DNA of 64,000 nucleotides from Alteromonas sp. ASW11-130 (lineage in GTDB: Bacteria > Pseudomonadota > Gammaproteobacteria > Enterobacterales > Alteromonadaceae). The translations under genes were made by a program, and so were the position numbers. Positions 34,035 to 43,775 of the stretch are shown here, piece by piece. Where the stretch lies: assembly GCF_026183735.1 (NCBI RefSeq), contig NZ_JAPFRE010000036.1:1-64000 (forward strand), written 5' to 3'. The notes beneath the pieces are model-generated. The model was not told the origin of the DNA. It saw only the letters and a list, made by a program, of their open reading frames with translations, and did no database searches. The stretch's first letter is position 1. Every line of letters starts with the position of its first letter.

Positions 34035-35216
34035 ATGACTCAGTTCCAAACAATTGATATTGATGACTTACAGGTAGGCATGTACGTTATCGAATTTGTG
34101 CGTCAGGACGGCGACCTTGCGATTAAAAATAGTGGCTTCATCCATTCCGCGGCGACGATTGAGTTATTGAACAAAAATGGCGTAAAACGGATAATTATCG
34201 ATCCCAGTCGGTCGAAATCTAAAACAGAAAAAGAAGGCACCACGTTAGAAACGGTCAACGCTTCTGCAAAAGTAACAAAACCCTCTGGCAATGATGTATC
34301 TAAAGCCCTGCGACTACACAGTAGAGGTGTGTCGCTGCAAAAACTTATTCATGAAAGTATTAAGAAAAATAGACCATTTAGTGCCACCTACGCCGCGGAA
34401 TTTACAGATTTAGTAGTCGACTTTATAGAGTCTAACCCCACAGCGATGGGATGTGCTACGCGTATACGAAAAAAAGATAGCTATTTGCTGGAACACTCAC
34501 TAAATGTTTCCGTTCATCTAATTCAATTAGCCCAACACATGAAACTCTCCGCTAGCGATGTCCAAGATGTGGGCCTTGCTGGTTTTCTAATTGATGTAGG
34601 AAAAATTCGCATACCCGATGAGATACTTTTTAAGCCAGGCAAGGTAACAAAAAAAGAAATGGAGGTCATAAAGGGTCATGTCAAGCTAGGCGAGGAATAC
34701 TTGCAACAGCAAGGTTATCCGGAAAAAATTATTAAAATTGTAGGCCAGCATCATGAAAGACTGGATGGCTCAGGCTACCCTAAGAAACTTTCTGGCGATG
34801 AAATATGTCAATTCGGCCGTATGATTGCCATTGCCGACGTTTATGATGCCGTAACAGCTGACCGACCTTATAGAGCAGGGATGACCCACCAACAAGCACT
34901 TAAAATCTTACTTTCTGAAAGTCAGACAAGACTTGATACCACCTTGGTGCAGCACTTTATTAAATGCAATGGAATATTTCCTGAGGGCACATTAGTAGAG
35001 TTATCTAACGGTCATGTTGCTATGGTGTTTAAGGAAAACAAGGATGCACCTCTACGTCCGGTAGTAAAACCCTTCTACTCCATAAAATCGAAACATTACT
35101 TAGCGGTGAAAGAAATTGACCTAGCAAAATCTGAAAGTATTAAAATTGTTCGCCAGGTTAAAGATAGTCAGTTAAGCATTGACTTTCATAAGGTGTTTCA
35201 TGAAAAAATGGCGTGA
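34035..35216 (+). CDS. DUF3391 HD-GYP-like protein with a degenerate HD motif
   Basis: A 393-residue cytoplasmic protein. The N-terminal DUF3391 domain (about 1-60: TIDIDDLQVGMYVIEF, NKNGVKRIIIDP) is typical of one HD-GYP clade. In the HD-GYP domain H154 (LLEHSLNVS), H215 (IKGHVKLG), HH 239-240 and GSGYP at 245-249 are kept. The HD pair is I186-D187 (FLIDVGKIRIPDEIL) where LHDIGK is usual. Loss of that metal-ligand His suggests weak or no c-di-GMP hydrolysis, so it may act as an effector. The PrpD-type gene converges with a 10-bp gap. Confidence 0.85.
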   Translation: MTQFQTIDIDDLQVGMYVIEFVRQDGDLAIKNSGFIHSAATIELLNKNGVKRIIIDPSRSKSKTEKEGTTLETVNASAKVTKPSGNDVSKALRLHSRGVSLQKLIHESIKKNRPFSATYAAEFTDLVVDFIESNPTAMGCATRIRKKDSYLLEHSLNVSVHLIQLAQHMKLSASDVQDVGLAGFLIDVGKIRIPDEILFKPGKVTKKEMEVIKGHVKLGEEYLQQQGYPEKIIKIVGQHHERLDGSGYPKKLSGDEICQFGRMIAIADVYDAVTADRPYRAGMTHQQALKILLSESQTRLDTTLVQHFIKCNGIFPEGTLVELSNGHVAMVFKENKDAPLRPVVKPFYSIKSKHYLAVKEIDLAKSESIKIVRQVKDSQLSIDFHKVFHEKMA

Positions 35217-35226
35217 GTGTACTTAC

Positions 35227-36711
35227 TCAGATTGTTAATAGATCCATAAATTTATTAACAGGCGTAGCCTCAAGCGCTTTTTGATCACTACACAATTCAA
35301 GTATCCGCTGGCATCTACTGGCAGGAAAACGCGTCTCTAGGTTGCGTTTAAATTTTTGTTCTAGAAGTGGTATCCCTTCTTTGCGCCGACGTCGGTGGCC
35401 AATGGGATACTTTATCTCGACTTTATCGGTACGTGTGCCATCACTGAAAAACACCTGCACAGCGTTGGCGATGGAACGCTTGTCCGGTTCAAGATACTCT
35501 GCGCTGTAGCACTTATCTTCCATTACCTCCATTTTTTGGCGCAAAACGTCGATTTGAGGATGGCTTGCATGGAAACTATCCTCGTAATGTTCTGCTTCAA
35601 GTTTACCTAACAACAAAGGGACAGCAATCATATATTGCAAGCAATGATCGCGGTCCGCGGGATTCACCAGTTCACCCTGTTTAGAAATAATTCGAATCGC
35701 TGACTCATGTGTAGTAATTTCAATTCGCTCAATGTCATCAATACGATTTTTTACCTGAGGATGCAGTTTCACTGCCGCTTCGCAGGCTGTTTGAGCGTGA
35801 AATTCTGCAGGAAAGCTTAATTTGAATAGGATATTTTCCATCACATAGGTGCCGTAATCCTGCTTAAACGAAAATTTACGCTGGGTTTCAGGTTTAACGG
35901 TAAGGTCCTTATTGGAATGGCTAAACGCAACGTCGTAAAACCCCCATTGCGGTGTAGTCAGTACACTGGGAATGCCCATTTCGCCTCGCATTGCTATGTC
36001 TGCTAAGCGCACCGCCCGAGAAGTCGCATCACCCGCTGCCCACGATTTACGCGAACCGGTATTGGGTGCATGTCTATAGGTTCTCAGCGCTGAGCCATCT
36101 AGCCACGCATGGGACAGTGCCACCATGATCTGTTCACGATTTCCCCCCATCATATGTGTTACCACCGCAGCGGATGCAATACGTACAAGTAAGACGTGGC
36201 ATAACCCTACGCGGTTAAAGCTATTTTCTAATGCAATTACGCCTTGGATTTCATGCGCTTTAACCATCGCCACTAATACATCATGCATGGTCAAAGGAAG
36301 TTCGGTTTTTGACAATCGCAATTGAGAAAGATGATCAGCCACAGCTAGAATTCCACCCAGGTTATCAGAAGGATGGCCCCACTCTGCCGCTAACCAGGTA
36401 TCGTTAAAATCTAACCAGCGAATGATACAGCCAATATCCCATGCAGCTTTAACCGGATCGAGACAAAATTGCGTACCTGGAACTCGTGCTCCGTGCGGAA
36501 CTATTGTTCCTGCTACCAGCGGGCCGAGGTGTTTAGTACATTCGGGGAATCGAAGTGCAAGTAGACCGCAACCTATCGTATCCATCAGGCAGTTTCGCGC
36601 TGTATCAAGCGCTTCTGGCGAGGTTACTTCGTAATTGACGACATAGTCTGCAATATCTTGGATTACCTGATCGTACTCAGTGCGATTACGCCTGACGCCT
36701 CTGCTATTCAT
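35227..36711 (-). CDS. prpD: MmgE/PrpD family protein (2-methylcitrate dehydratase-like)
   Basis: A 494-residue protein close to PrpD in length and pattern: [79 protein letters not shown] and [20 protein letters not shown]. PrpD dehydrates 2-methylcitrate in propionate breakdown. The usual partners prpB, prpC and acnD are not beside it, so it is either an unlinked prpD or a related dehydratase. Cytoplasmic. The ATG at 36711 starts [10 protein letters not shown]. Confidence 0.85.
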   Translation of the reverse strand: MNSRGVRRNRTEYDQVIQDIADYVVNYEVTSPEALDTARNCLMDTIGCGLLALRFPECTKHLGPLVAGTIVPHGARVPGTQFCLDPVKAAWDIGCIIRWLDFNDTWLAAEWGHPSDNLGGILAVADHLSQLRLSKTELPLTMHDVLVAMVKAHEIQGVIALENSFNRVGLCHVLLVRIASAAVVTHMMGGNREQIMVALSHAWLDGSALRTYRHAPNTGSRKSWAAGDATSRAVRLADIAMRGEMGIPSVLTTPQWGFYDVAFSHSNKDLTVKPETQRKFSFKQDYGTYVMENILFKLSFPAEFHAQTACEAAVKLHPQVKNRIDDIERIEITTHESAIRIISKQGELVNPADRDHCLQYMIAVPLLLGKLEAEHYEDSFHASHPQIDVLRQKMEVMEDKCYSAEYLEPDKRSIANAVQVFFSDGTRTDKVEIKYPIGHRRRRKEGIPLLEQKFKRNLETRFPASRCQRILELCSDQKALEATPVNKFMDLLTI

Positions 36712-36788
36712 TCCGTAGCTCCATTAATACAAGGAAAGTCATAGCCTTTTGTACGGAATATGTTAACTATGGATGAGTAAGTAGGAGA

Positions 36789-36826
36789 AGTGAAAAGTGA
36801 AAAGTAAAAAGTAAAAAGTAAAAAGG
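36789..36826 (+). repeat. Short tandem repeat of AAAAGT(A/G) units
   Basis: About five tandem 7-bp units (GTGAAAA, GTAAAAA) lie between the PrpD start and a small convergent-side gene. Such tracts slip easily; no promoter function is evident. Confidence 0.6.
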
Positions 36827-36857
36827 AAATGTTTCGTACACCACGTCAGTGATTTGC

Positions 36858-37124
36858 TTAGTTCTCGTCGTCAATATCGGAAGGATCAATGATAAGGATG
36901 CTCTCCCTCAATTCGCAATCGGGGACGATGTTGCGGTTCCTCTGAATAAACTCTAACTCTATTACAGTATTCGAAACAATTTGAGGCTGCGAATAATCAA
37001 CGCGTTCATCAAGACTTGCTTTCAGCTCTTCAATGTAGATATCCAGTATAGCTGTGCATTCATCGGCTCCTGCGGGTGCAGTTACCAGACTAATCAAGAT
37101 GACTGAAAACGTTACGAGCTTCAC
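36858..37124 (-). CDS. Small secreted acidic protein of unknown function
   Basis: An 88-residue protein with a signal peptide (VTFSVILISLVTAPAGA) and a mature part of about 68 residues, acidic, with two cysteines (ECTAIL near the start and PDCELR) that could form a disulfide. It ends in acidic DPSDIDDEN. No family recognised. It is divergent from the amidohydrolase gene, with about 210 bp between. Confidence 0.5.
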   Translation of the reverse strand: MKLVTFSVILISLVTAPAGADECTAILDIYIEELKASLDERVDYSQPQIVSNTVIELEFIQRNRNIVPDCELRESILIIDPSDIDDEN

Positions 37125-37336
37125 TGATAGTTACTTCGCATATGAATAGAATGTCTAGTATACCTTGCTTATTTCTGCGGCTGAATATTTTTCTTATACT
37201 TTTGTCTAATACGTACATTATCTTAAAGCACACACTTTGAAACAAAGTTATTCCTGTAAAGCAAGGGCTGTTACTTCGTAAACAAGTAAATTGCTGTAAT
37301 ATCAAAACTGAATTTGCACAAATGGAAGACTATATA

Positions 37337-39340
37337 ATGAAAATGCAAAATGTAATTAAGTCGGCGCTGGTATTGGGCGCGTTCGGCTTACAATCCTATA
37401 CCCTATGGGCTCAAACAATTACCAATAACGTTTATTCTGAAAAGGGACTAGCTGGTACGCTCGTACAAGAAAAAGTTGATGAGCAAAATTTCACGGCCAA
37501 AATAGAGTTTGGTTGGAACAACCGGCGCGTTTTAATTGACGAAAACCTTACGTTAAATGCCGATGGGGTGCCTGTAAAGCTGACGCTTAAAGGAACCTCC
37601 CCTTTTGGCGCACCGATTGACGAAATGTTTAAATACAATAATGGTGTGGCAAAGTGGGAAAGCCTAAACGAGTCTGGTAAAAAGGCGGATGACACTGTCG
37701 ATTTCTATTCTCCGTCTTCCATCAACCTGGCCATGGATAACGCTACCATGCGTTATGCGTTTGAAAATAACCAATACGAGCTCGACGTTTATCCGCAAGG
37801 TAAAATGTTAATTGAGAAGTTGGCAACGCGACAACTGAACGATCAAACTGTTCATTTGGTTGCAGCCAGCGGGTTAGGATTAACCCCCAACTTTGCGTGG
37901 TATGATGACAAAGGTAACTTTTTTGCCAAAAGCTTTGGCCCTATGTACGTTATTAGAGATGGTTTCAGCAAAGCGCAATTTGACGAACTTAAAAAGATAC
38001 AGGAAGACGCTGAGCAAGCGTTTCTGGAAAACCTGGCGAAAAAGCTAACACATACCCCCGAGTCACTCCTTATACAAAACGTGGCCGTTTTTGACAGTAA
38101 AAACAAGAAGTTGCTCGAAAATCATGACGTGTTAATCAAGAATGGCAAAATTGTCGAGGTTGCCAAACAAATTGACAATAAAGTCAGCCATAAAATAGTC
38201 GATGGGAAAAATAAAACGCTTATCCCTGGCCTCTGGGATATGCACGGCCATCTGTCCAAGAACAATGGCATTTTAAATATCGCTAATGGGGTAACCAGTG
38301 TTCGCGACATGGGCAATAAACATGAGAATATTCTAGAAATTGAGACGCTGTATGATACCAACAAAGTGCTGGGAACGCGCGTTTATCGAGCTGGTTTTAT
38401 GGACCAATACAGTGAAAACTCCGCGGGCTTAAGTGTCAAATCGCTGGAAGAAGCTTTAAAAACGGTGGACTTTTTTGCCGACAATGGCTATGTCCAAGTA
38501 AAGCTTTACTCCTCTATCGATCCGAAATGGGTAAAGCCGATTGCAGAACGTGCGCACAGTCGCGGGTTGCGCTTAAGTGGTCACGTTCCAGCCTTCATGA
38601 CTGCTGAGCAAGCAGTAAAAAATGGATACGATGAAATCCAACATATCAACATGCTCTTTCTTAATTTCTTAGCCGGAGAAGAAGTTGATACCCGCACTAA
38701 ACAGCGTTTTTCATTAATGGGTGAGCAAGCAGCAGCCTTGCCGATGGACAGTCCAGAAATGAACGAATTCATCAAACTTCTTGCCGATGAGAATATTGTA
38801 GTTGACCCAACAATTTCTACATTTAGAAGCTTGTTGATGGCAGAAAATCAAAAAGTTGATCGTGAATTTGAAGATATCGCACCTAATATGCCGGTTAACT
38901 TTACTCGGGGGTTAAAAGGCGCTCAGATGCATGTGGAAGAAAACTTTAAAACCAGCTATCAAAAATCAGGCGAAGCCATGCAGAAAATGCTCAAGAAATT
39001 ATATGATGCTGGCGTTCCGATTGTTCCGGGAACAGATAATATTGCTGGCTTTACGTTAATAAGAGAGTTAGCACTTTACGTCGATGCGGGTATTCCTGCA
39101 GCAGATGTTCTGAACATGGCCTCAATTGATAGTGCAAAGCTTATGGGCGTGGCGCATAAAACGGGTTCAATTGAAGAAGGTAAGGTGGCTGATCTGGTTT
39201 TGGTCGAAGGAAACCCGCTTGACGATATCCGTACCTTGCGTAACGCTACCTTGGTTATCAAAGGTGAACAAGTATTTAAGCCTGAAGAAATTTACCAGGC
39301 AATTGGTGTAACACCGTTTGTTTCTTCCCCTGCGCTTTAA
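37337..39340 (+). CDS. Secreted amidohydrolase with an N-terminal extension
   Basis: A 667-residue exported metal-dependent hydrolase. The ATG at 37337 is preferred: GGAAG lies 8 nt upstream and it opens a signal peptide (VIKSALVLGAFGLQSYTLWA). Residues about 30-240 are an extra domain of unknown role. The amidohydrolase part starts about 245. Metal ligands: H303-x-H305 (DMHGHL), the Lys in VQVKLYSS (carboxylated in some members), H in LSGHVPAF, H in EIQHINML, and D in VPGTDN. It ends with the usual GSIEEGKVADLVLVEGNP. The substrate is unknown; imidazolonepropionase- and peptidase-like enzymes share this pattern. Confidence 0.85.
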   Translation: MKMQNVIKSALVLGAFGLQSYTLWAQTITNNVYSEKGLAGTLVQEKVDEQNFTAKIEFGWNNRRVLIDENLTLNADGVPVKLTLKGTSPFGAPIDEMFKYNNGVAKWESLNESGKKADDTVDFYSPSSINLAMDNATMRYAFENNQYELDVYPQGKMLIEKLATRQLNDQTVHLVAASGLGLTPNFAWYDDKGNFFAKSFGPMYVIRDGFSKAQFDELKKIQEDAEQAFLENLAKKLTHTPESLLIQNVAVFDSKNKKLLENHDVLIKNGKIVEVAKQIDNKVSHKIVDGKNKTLIPGLWDMHGHLSKNNGILNIANGVTSVRDMGNKHENILEIETLYDTNKVLGTRVYRAGFMDQYSENSAGLSVKSLEEALKTVDFFADNGYVQVKLYSSIDPKWVKPIAERAHSRGLRLSGHVPAFMTAEQAVKNGYDEIQHINMLFLNFLAGEEVDTRTKQRFSLMGEQAAALPMDSPEMNEFIKLLADENIVVDPTISTFRSLLMAENQKVDREFEDIAPNMPVNFTRGLKGAQMHVEENFKTSYQKSGEAMQKMLKKLYDAGVPIVPGTDNIAGFTLIRELALYVDAGIPAADVLNMASIDSAKLMGVAHKTGSIEEGKVADLVLVEGNPLDDIRTLRNATLVIKGEQVFKPEEIYQAIGVTPFVSSPAL

Positions 39341-39350
39341 CTACCACGGT

Positions 39351-39379
39351 TGGGATGTTACTTATTCAGGTGCATCCCA
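39351..39379 (+). terminator. Hairpin after the amidohydrolase gene
   Basis: TGGGATG and CATCCCA form a perfect 7-bp stem 11 nt after the stop codon. The T-tract is weak (CATTTCATTCTTT). Confidence 0.4.
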
Positions 39380-39533
39380 CATTTCATTCTTTACCGCCAC
39401 CACATGCATTTCTCAACGCACCTAATTGAGTGACATTCCTTTTTCTAGACGCTGGCCACCCTTGGTTGCGAATCAATATTAATGTAAACCTCACTACAAA
39501 GGGTGCGCTTATTGCTTATATCATTGCGATTCA

Positions 39534-41468
39534 ATGAGCAAAGTGAATGCAGTGAATTTCAGGTATGACATAAACGGCTTACGCGCCATCGCTGTAATTG
39601 CCGTAGTAATCTTCCATTTCGCCCCGTCTTTATTACCCGGCGGTTTTGCTGGCGTCGATGTGTTCTTTGTAATATCAGGCTTTTTAATGACCAGTATCAT
39701 TTTTCGCGGAATGGAAAAAGATACATTCAGCTTGACCAAATTCTACATTGCCAGAGCAAACCGGATTATCCCTGCACTGGCATTACTGTGTGGTGTTGTA
39801 ATGATTTTTGGTTGGTTCTATTTGTTGCCAACTGCCTACACTGCATTAGGTAAACACGCTGCTGGCAGCGTGACCTTTATATCGAATTTCATGTATTGGC
39901 TTGAATCGGGCTACTTCGATAGCGCTTCTCATTCAAAGTGGTTGTTGCATACTTGGTCTTTGGCGGTGGAATGGCAATTCTATATCCTTTACCCGCTTAT
40001 TTTATTAGGGTTAAAGCCACTTGCATCTTTTGCACAGCTAAAACAAGTTATCATTCTGCTTACCGCGGCCTTCTTTGCATTCAGTGTCTATTCGTCTATC
40101 CATTGGCCTAATGCCTCCTATTTTTTACTTTCGGCAAGGGCATGGGAACTGACTATCGGGGGAGTGGCCGCCCTTTATAGTATGTCTTTGTCAAAGTCTT
40201 TTGCCCGATTAATCAATTTCACCGGTTTAGCGTTCATTGCCCTTGCGTATGTCATCATCGATAACAAAACACCCTGGCCCGGGTATGCAGCGTTGCTACC
40301 AGTGGGGGGGACGTTGATGGTGATACTGGCTAATGTGCAGTCTAACATGGTGACCAATAATAGTGTGTTTCAAGCGTTAGGTAGGTGGTCTTACTCAATC
40401 TACTTGTGGCACTGGCCGATTGCTGTCTTAGGATACCAATACGAAATAGCCTATTGGTGGGCGATAGGCATACCTTTATCCATTATTTTGGGCTGGCTTA
40501 GCTATCGATATGTAGAACAATTTAACTGGCCCTCCATCAGTCAATTAAAAAACGCCTGGAAAGCAAAACCGCTATGGATTGCCGCCTCTCTGTGTGCGGT
40601 GGGGCTAATAGTGTTGACACAAAATGGGCTAATGAACCGTTTTGACGAGACAACGGTTAACACCCTCAAAACGGCGAAACATAGCCCGTTCAGAGACCAA
40701 TGTCATTTACATGAATACAAACCTCCCGCCAATTCAGCGTGTGATTATGTGGATAAAAACGCAAAGTGGGCGGTGTTAGGTGATAGTCATTCGGTGGAAT
40801 TGTCCTATGCGCTGGCCAGACGCTTGAAGGAACGAAATGAGGGTTTACGTCAATATAGTTTTTCAGGTTGCCCGCCATCGTTGTTACAGGAAATAGGCAT
40901 GAGTAAATGTACGCGCTGGTATCAGGAAGCATTTGAAGATATCCAGCAGGATGACAAGATTAAACACGTCGTTATTAGTCATCGATTTTCATGGACATTA
41001 TTTGGCGACCATGCCGAGTCCTACCCCGATGTGCCGCCGCAAGAGAATATGGAGCGGGTTCAGCGCATTCTCGACTCACTGGACGCCGCTATTATCCAAC
41101 TTGCCAAGAACAAGCAGAATGTTTATGTCATGCTGCCCGTACCAGAAATTCGTAGGGAATTGCGCACATTGATAACCCAGGCTCACGCCACTAACGCCGA
41201 AATTACCCAGGTCAAGGGCACGGATACCGATTACTATCAGCGCCGAAACAAAGTGATTTTAGCGCATTTTGAGCAAGCGAATTATCCAGCCAACGTCGCG
41301 TTTATTAATTCTCGTGATGCTTTTTGTAGCCGCGAAGACTGCTATGCAGTTGACGCTGGCAAATCTCTTTACTTAGATGATAACCACCCGTCAGTTCATG
41401 GGGCTTCTATTTTGGCTGATATGATAATGCAAACGCACTTTTCTACTTTAGCAGAGAATCAACCATAG
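39534..41468 (+). CDS. OafA-like O-acyltransferase with SGNH domain
   Basis: A 644-residue two-domain protein that O-acetylates surface polysaccharide. Residues 1-350 form an acyltransferase-3 domain with about ten membrane segments: RYDINGLRAIAVIAVVIFHF (catalytic His), GGFAGVDVFFVISGFLM, RANRIIPAL and LLHTWSLAVEWQFYILYPL. The C-terminal half (about 375-640) is a periplasmic SGNH hydrolase-like domain with GDSHSVEL and a DDNHPS-H block (YLDDNHPSVHGASIL). It resembles Salmonella OafA-type proteins. It lies alone, with a GT2 gene 1.1 kb downstream; a polysaccharide role is likely. Confidence 0.88.
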   Translation: MSKVNAVNFRYDINGLRAIAVIAVVIFHFAPSLLPGGFAGVDVFFVISGFLMTSIIFRGMEKDTFSLTKFYIARANRIIPALALLCGVVMIFGWFYLLPTAYTALGKHAAGSVTFISNFMYWLESGYFDSASHSKWLLHTWSLAVEWQFYILYPLILLGLKPLASFAQLKQVIILLTAAFFAFSVYSSIHWPNASYFLLSARAWELTIGGVAALYSMSLSKSFARLINFTGLAFIALAYVIIDNKTPWPGYAALLPVGGTLMVILANVQSNMVTNNSVFQALGRWSYSIYLWHWPIAVLGYQYEIAYWWAIGIPLSIILGWLSYRYVEQFNWPSISQLKNAWKAKPLWIAASLCAVGLIVLTQNGLMNRFDETTVNTLKTAKHSPFRDQCHLHEYKPPANSACDYVDKNAKWAVLGDSHSVELSYALARRLKERNEGLRQYSFSGCPPSLLQEIGMSKCTRWYQEAFEDIQQDDKIKHVVISHRFSWTLFGDHAESYPDVPPQENMERVQRILDSLDAAIIQLAKNKQNVYVMLPVPEIRRELRTLITQAHATNAEITQVKGTDTDYYQRRNKVILAHFEQANYPANVAFINSRDAFCSREDCYAVDAGKSLYLDDNHPSVHGASILADMIMQTHFSTLAENQP

Positions 41469-41645
41469 CTCACTTTCTACAAATCCAATTAAAGCAAATC
41501 GGCGTTCTTGGGATATCGTTGAACCATCAATGTTATTTATATGACGAATGTAGATTCGTGACACTGGTATAGTGGTGAGCCTGAGATGAAATTACACCAC
41601 CACTTTACCATTTTCTTTGCCTTCACCCCCTTTCTCTATAGGGAC

Positions 41646-42197
41646 TTAAACTATTTGAGTGGTAGCGGGCTGCTTCCGCGATAATGCCAACCCTATGCCA
41701 GCCAGTAATAGTATAGCCAGCAGGCTTGGTTCATTAACTTGTGATGTAACGTATCCTCTCGTTATATCCCTATAAACGCTAATCATTCCACAATCGCGGC
41801 CTCCATCACGGTAGCAAAACCCTTCGAAGCTACATCCAGAACCTCCTGAAAAAATATACCCCGGCATGATATCAATCGCCCCGCCGGAATTGGTCACATT
41901 TTCAACAAGCCGTGCAGTAAAAGAAGGCTCATTCACTGCAAATATATCGCCAATAAATCCCAAAAAACTTTCATTCCCAGAGCTATCTGGATTTACCTGA
42001 GTATAAGCACTTCCATTAGAAGACATCACATCAATATTGCTAAATGTATTTAAATCAGCATTATATTGATAGGAACCTGATATAGAGGAACCATCGTTGA
42101 ACTCAGCATTTAAGTACCACTTAATTACCGCGGAATGGGAGGACACGGAAAAGAATGTCATAGCGACAATAAATAAGAGGGCTACTTTATTTTTCAA
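41646..42197 (-). CDS. Exported PEP-CTERM-like protein
   Basis: A 183-residue protein with a signal peptide (ALLFIVAMTFFSVSSHSA), a Ser/Asn-rich beta-type middle (FNDGSSISGSYQYNADLNTF) and four Cys at about 119-134. The C-terminal tag reads NEPSLLAILLLAGIGLALSR then K. This is like a PEP-CTERM signal but with E-P-S in place of P-E-P. It is the second such protein in the window and is unlinked to the first. No exosortase gene is near. Confidence 0.7.
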   Translation of the reverse strand: MKNKVALLFIVAMTFFSVSSHSAVIKWYLNAEFNDGSSISGSYQYNADLNTFSNIDVMSSNGSAYTQVNPDSSGNESFLGFIGDIFAVNEPSFTARLVENVTNSGGAIDIMPGYIFSGGSGCSFEGFCYRDGGRDCGMISVYRDITRGYVTSQVNEPSLLAILLLAGIGLALSRKQPATTQIV

Positions 42198-42575
42198 TAT
42201 TTATGTACCAAGATGATTATTTAAGAGCATGTTGTTGTTAACGCCTCAGGCAACTATTGATCAATTGTTTTTTTCAATATATTCAAAGCCTTATTCAAAA
42301 TTAAAGATACTCCGCTGAGGAAAGTGTAAATAATACTGAGATGTTATTTGGGGGCGTTCCTCAACGTATGGCAACTTCCCCCTCAATATTGCTAAATGTA
42401 TTTTCTATCTTCGTTGTGTAGAACCTACTCATCGACCTATCCGCAACATTATTGGGAGTTATTTAAGCTGCTGATTATCTTGTGAAAAAATGAATTTCAG
42501 TGTTCAATCAAATTGGATCTATTCTTGCTCTTCAATTTCGTGATCAGGATAATATATGCGTACCGGAGTGAGTAG
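42198..42575. other. Divergent intergenic region
   Basis: About 380 bp between divergent genes with no supported ORF. The GT2 promoter is expected in its right half. Confidence 0.4.
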
Positions 42576-43487
42576 ATGAAAAACGAGCTATCTATCAGTG
42601 TAGTGGTGATAGTTAAAACCAGAACGCAACAGCTTGTAAGGTTAATTAAGCAATTTGAAGAGAGTTCACTCCCCCCCAATGAATTGGTGGTAGTGTGGAT
42701 GAGTTCTCCCTCCGATTTTTCATTGCTAAAGAGCGAGCATTTTCCCATTGTGCATAAATTTGAGTCTACGGGTGGGCTTGAAATAGCCCGTGCACGAAAT
42801 AAAGGGCTTTCCGCTGCTACCAGTTCACATTGTCTCTATTTGAATGTTGAAAGCGTTATCTCCCCGTTATTACTTGAACAATTCGCGAAAACCTGGACAG
42901 AGCGTTGTGTGCTAACAACCAAAGTTTTTTGTGTGGAAAAAACGCTATTGGATTCTCCGTTTGCAGAAATTGAGGCGAATTACCACCGTGTAGGCTGTAT
43001 CGGTGAACACAAAACGTTTAGCGTGAATAACAACCCTTCGATGTTCTTTATTGCCAAACGCGACGTCGATTCAATAGGTGGCTTTGACGAAAACTACAGC
43101 GGGTTTGGGATCAACGATGAGGATTTTTACCAAACCTGTTTGAAAGCGGGTTTAGTTATGGAAAAAGTGGATACCATCACATTTATTCCTAACCGAGAAC
43201 ACTACCAATGCCCGATTAACCACTTAGTCGATTTTGTCCGCAATGCGGAGCTATTCCATCAAAAGTGGGGGCACTACCCTTGCCGTGATGTGCTTTCCCG
43301 TTTCGCTGACCTAGGCTTGATTAATGATGATTTCCAGACATCAACGATTCATGTCTTACGTTTACCTACTGAGGAAGAACGTAGAGCCTATGAGTTTAGT
43401 ACGTTGCTACCACCAGAAGTACATACATCAGATAATAACAAATCGGTTACTGATGCATCCATGAATAATGCGATTATTCACCATTAG
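42576..43487 (+). CDS. Family 2 glycosyltransferase
   Basis: A 303-residue GT-A-fold glycosyltransferase. The N-terminal nucleotide-sugar region starts SISVVVIVKTRTQQLVRLIK. IARARNKGLSAATSSHCLYL is the usual second block, although the D-x-D carboxylates are not obvious (LNVES). The galactosyltransferase-like C-terminal motif GGFDENYSGFGINDEDFYQT is strong, with the catalytic Asp probably in NDEDF. The donor and acceptor are unknown. Cytoplasmic; single gene. Confidence 0.85.
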   Translation: MKNELSISVVVIVKTRTQQLVRLIKQFEESSLPPNELVVVWMSSPSDFSLLKSEHFPIVHKFESTGGLEIARARNKGLSAATSSHCLYLNVESVISPLLLEQFAKTWTERCVLTTKVFCVEKTLLDSPFAEIEANYHRVGCIGEHKTFSVNNNPSMFFIAKRDVDSIGGFDENYSGFGINDEDFYQTCLKAGLVMEKVDTITFIPNREHYQCPINHLVDFVRNAELFHQKWGHYPCRDVLSRFADLGLINDDFQTSTIHVLRLPTEEERRAYEFSTLLPPEVHTSDNNKSVTDASMNNAIIHH

Positions 43488-43506
43488 TCACTGATTGATA
43501 TATCTC

Positions 43507-43540
43507 AGGGTTCACATCTGCTCGCTATAATGTGAACCCT
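43507..43540 (+). terminator. Hairpin after the GT2 gene
   Basis: AGGGTTCACA and TGTGAACCCT form a perfect 10-bp stem, extended by one A-T pair, 19 nt after the stop codon. The following CATTGTG is only weakly T-rich. Confidence 0.5.
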
Positions 43541-43775
43541 CATTGTGTAAGTATTCCGCGTGTAGATTGACTGGTTTCTCGAAGGCTACGTAGGCAAAAC
43601 CCTACAACTTTCAAGCTGCTGAAAAGTTACAAAGCCCCGCCGAACGACAGAAAGAAGATGACAGCGAGGTAACGTGGCATTCATCTGCTAAACCATGTTG
43701 CTTCTTTGCTAATATTTCCTAATTAGCGAGTTGCGTCTTAGCGTTAAGCTGACCACATATTATTATGGATGAGTG

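Noticed and set aside
36789..36826. Short tandem repeats as a CRISPR-like array
   Set aside because: Seven-bp units without spacers and no cas genes; a simple slippage tract.
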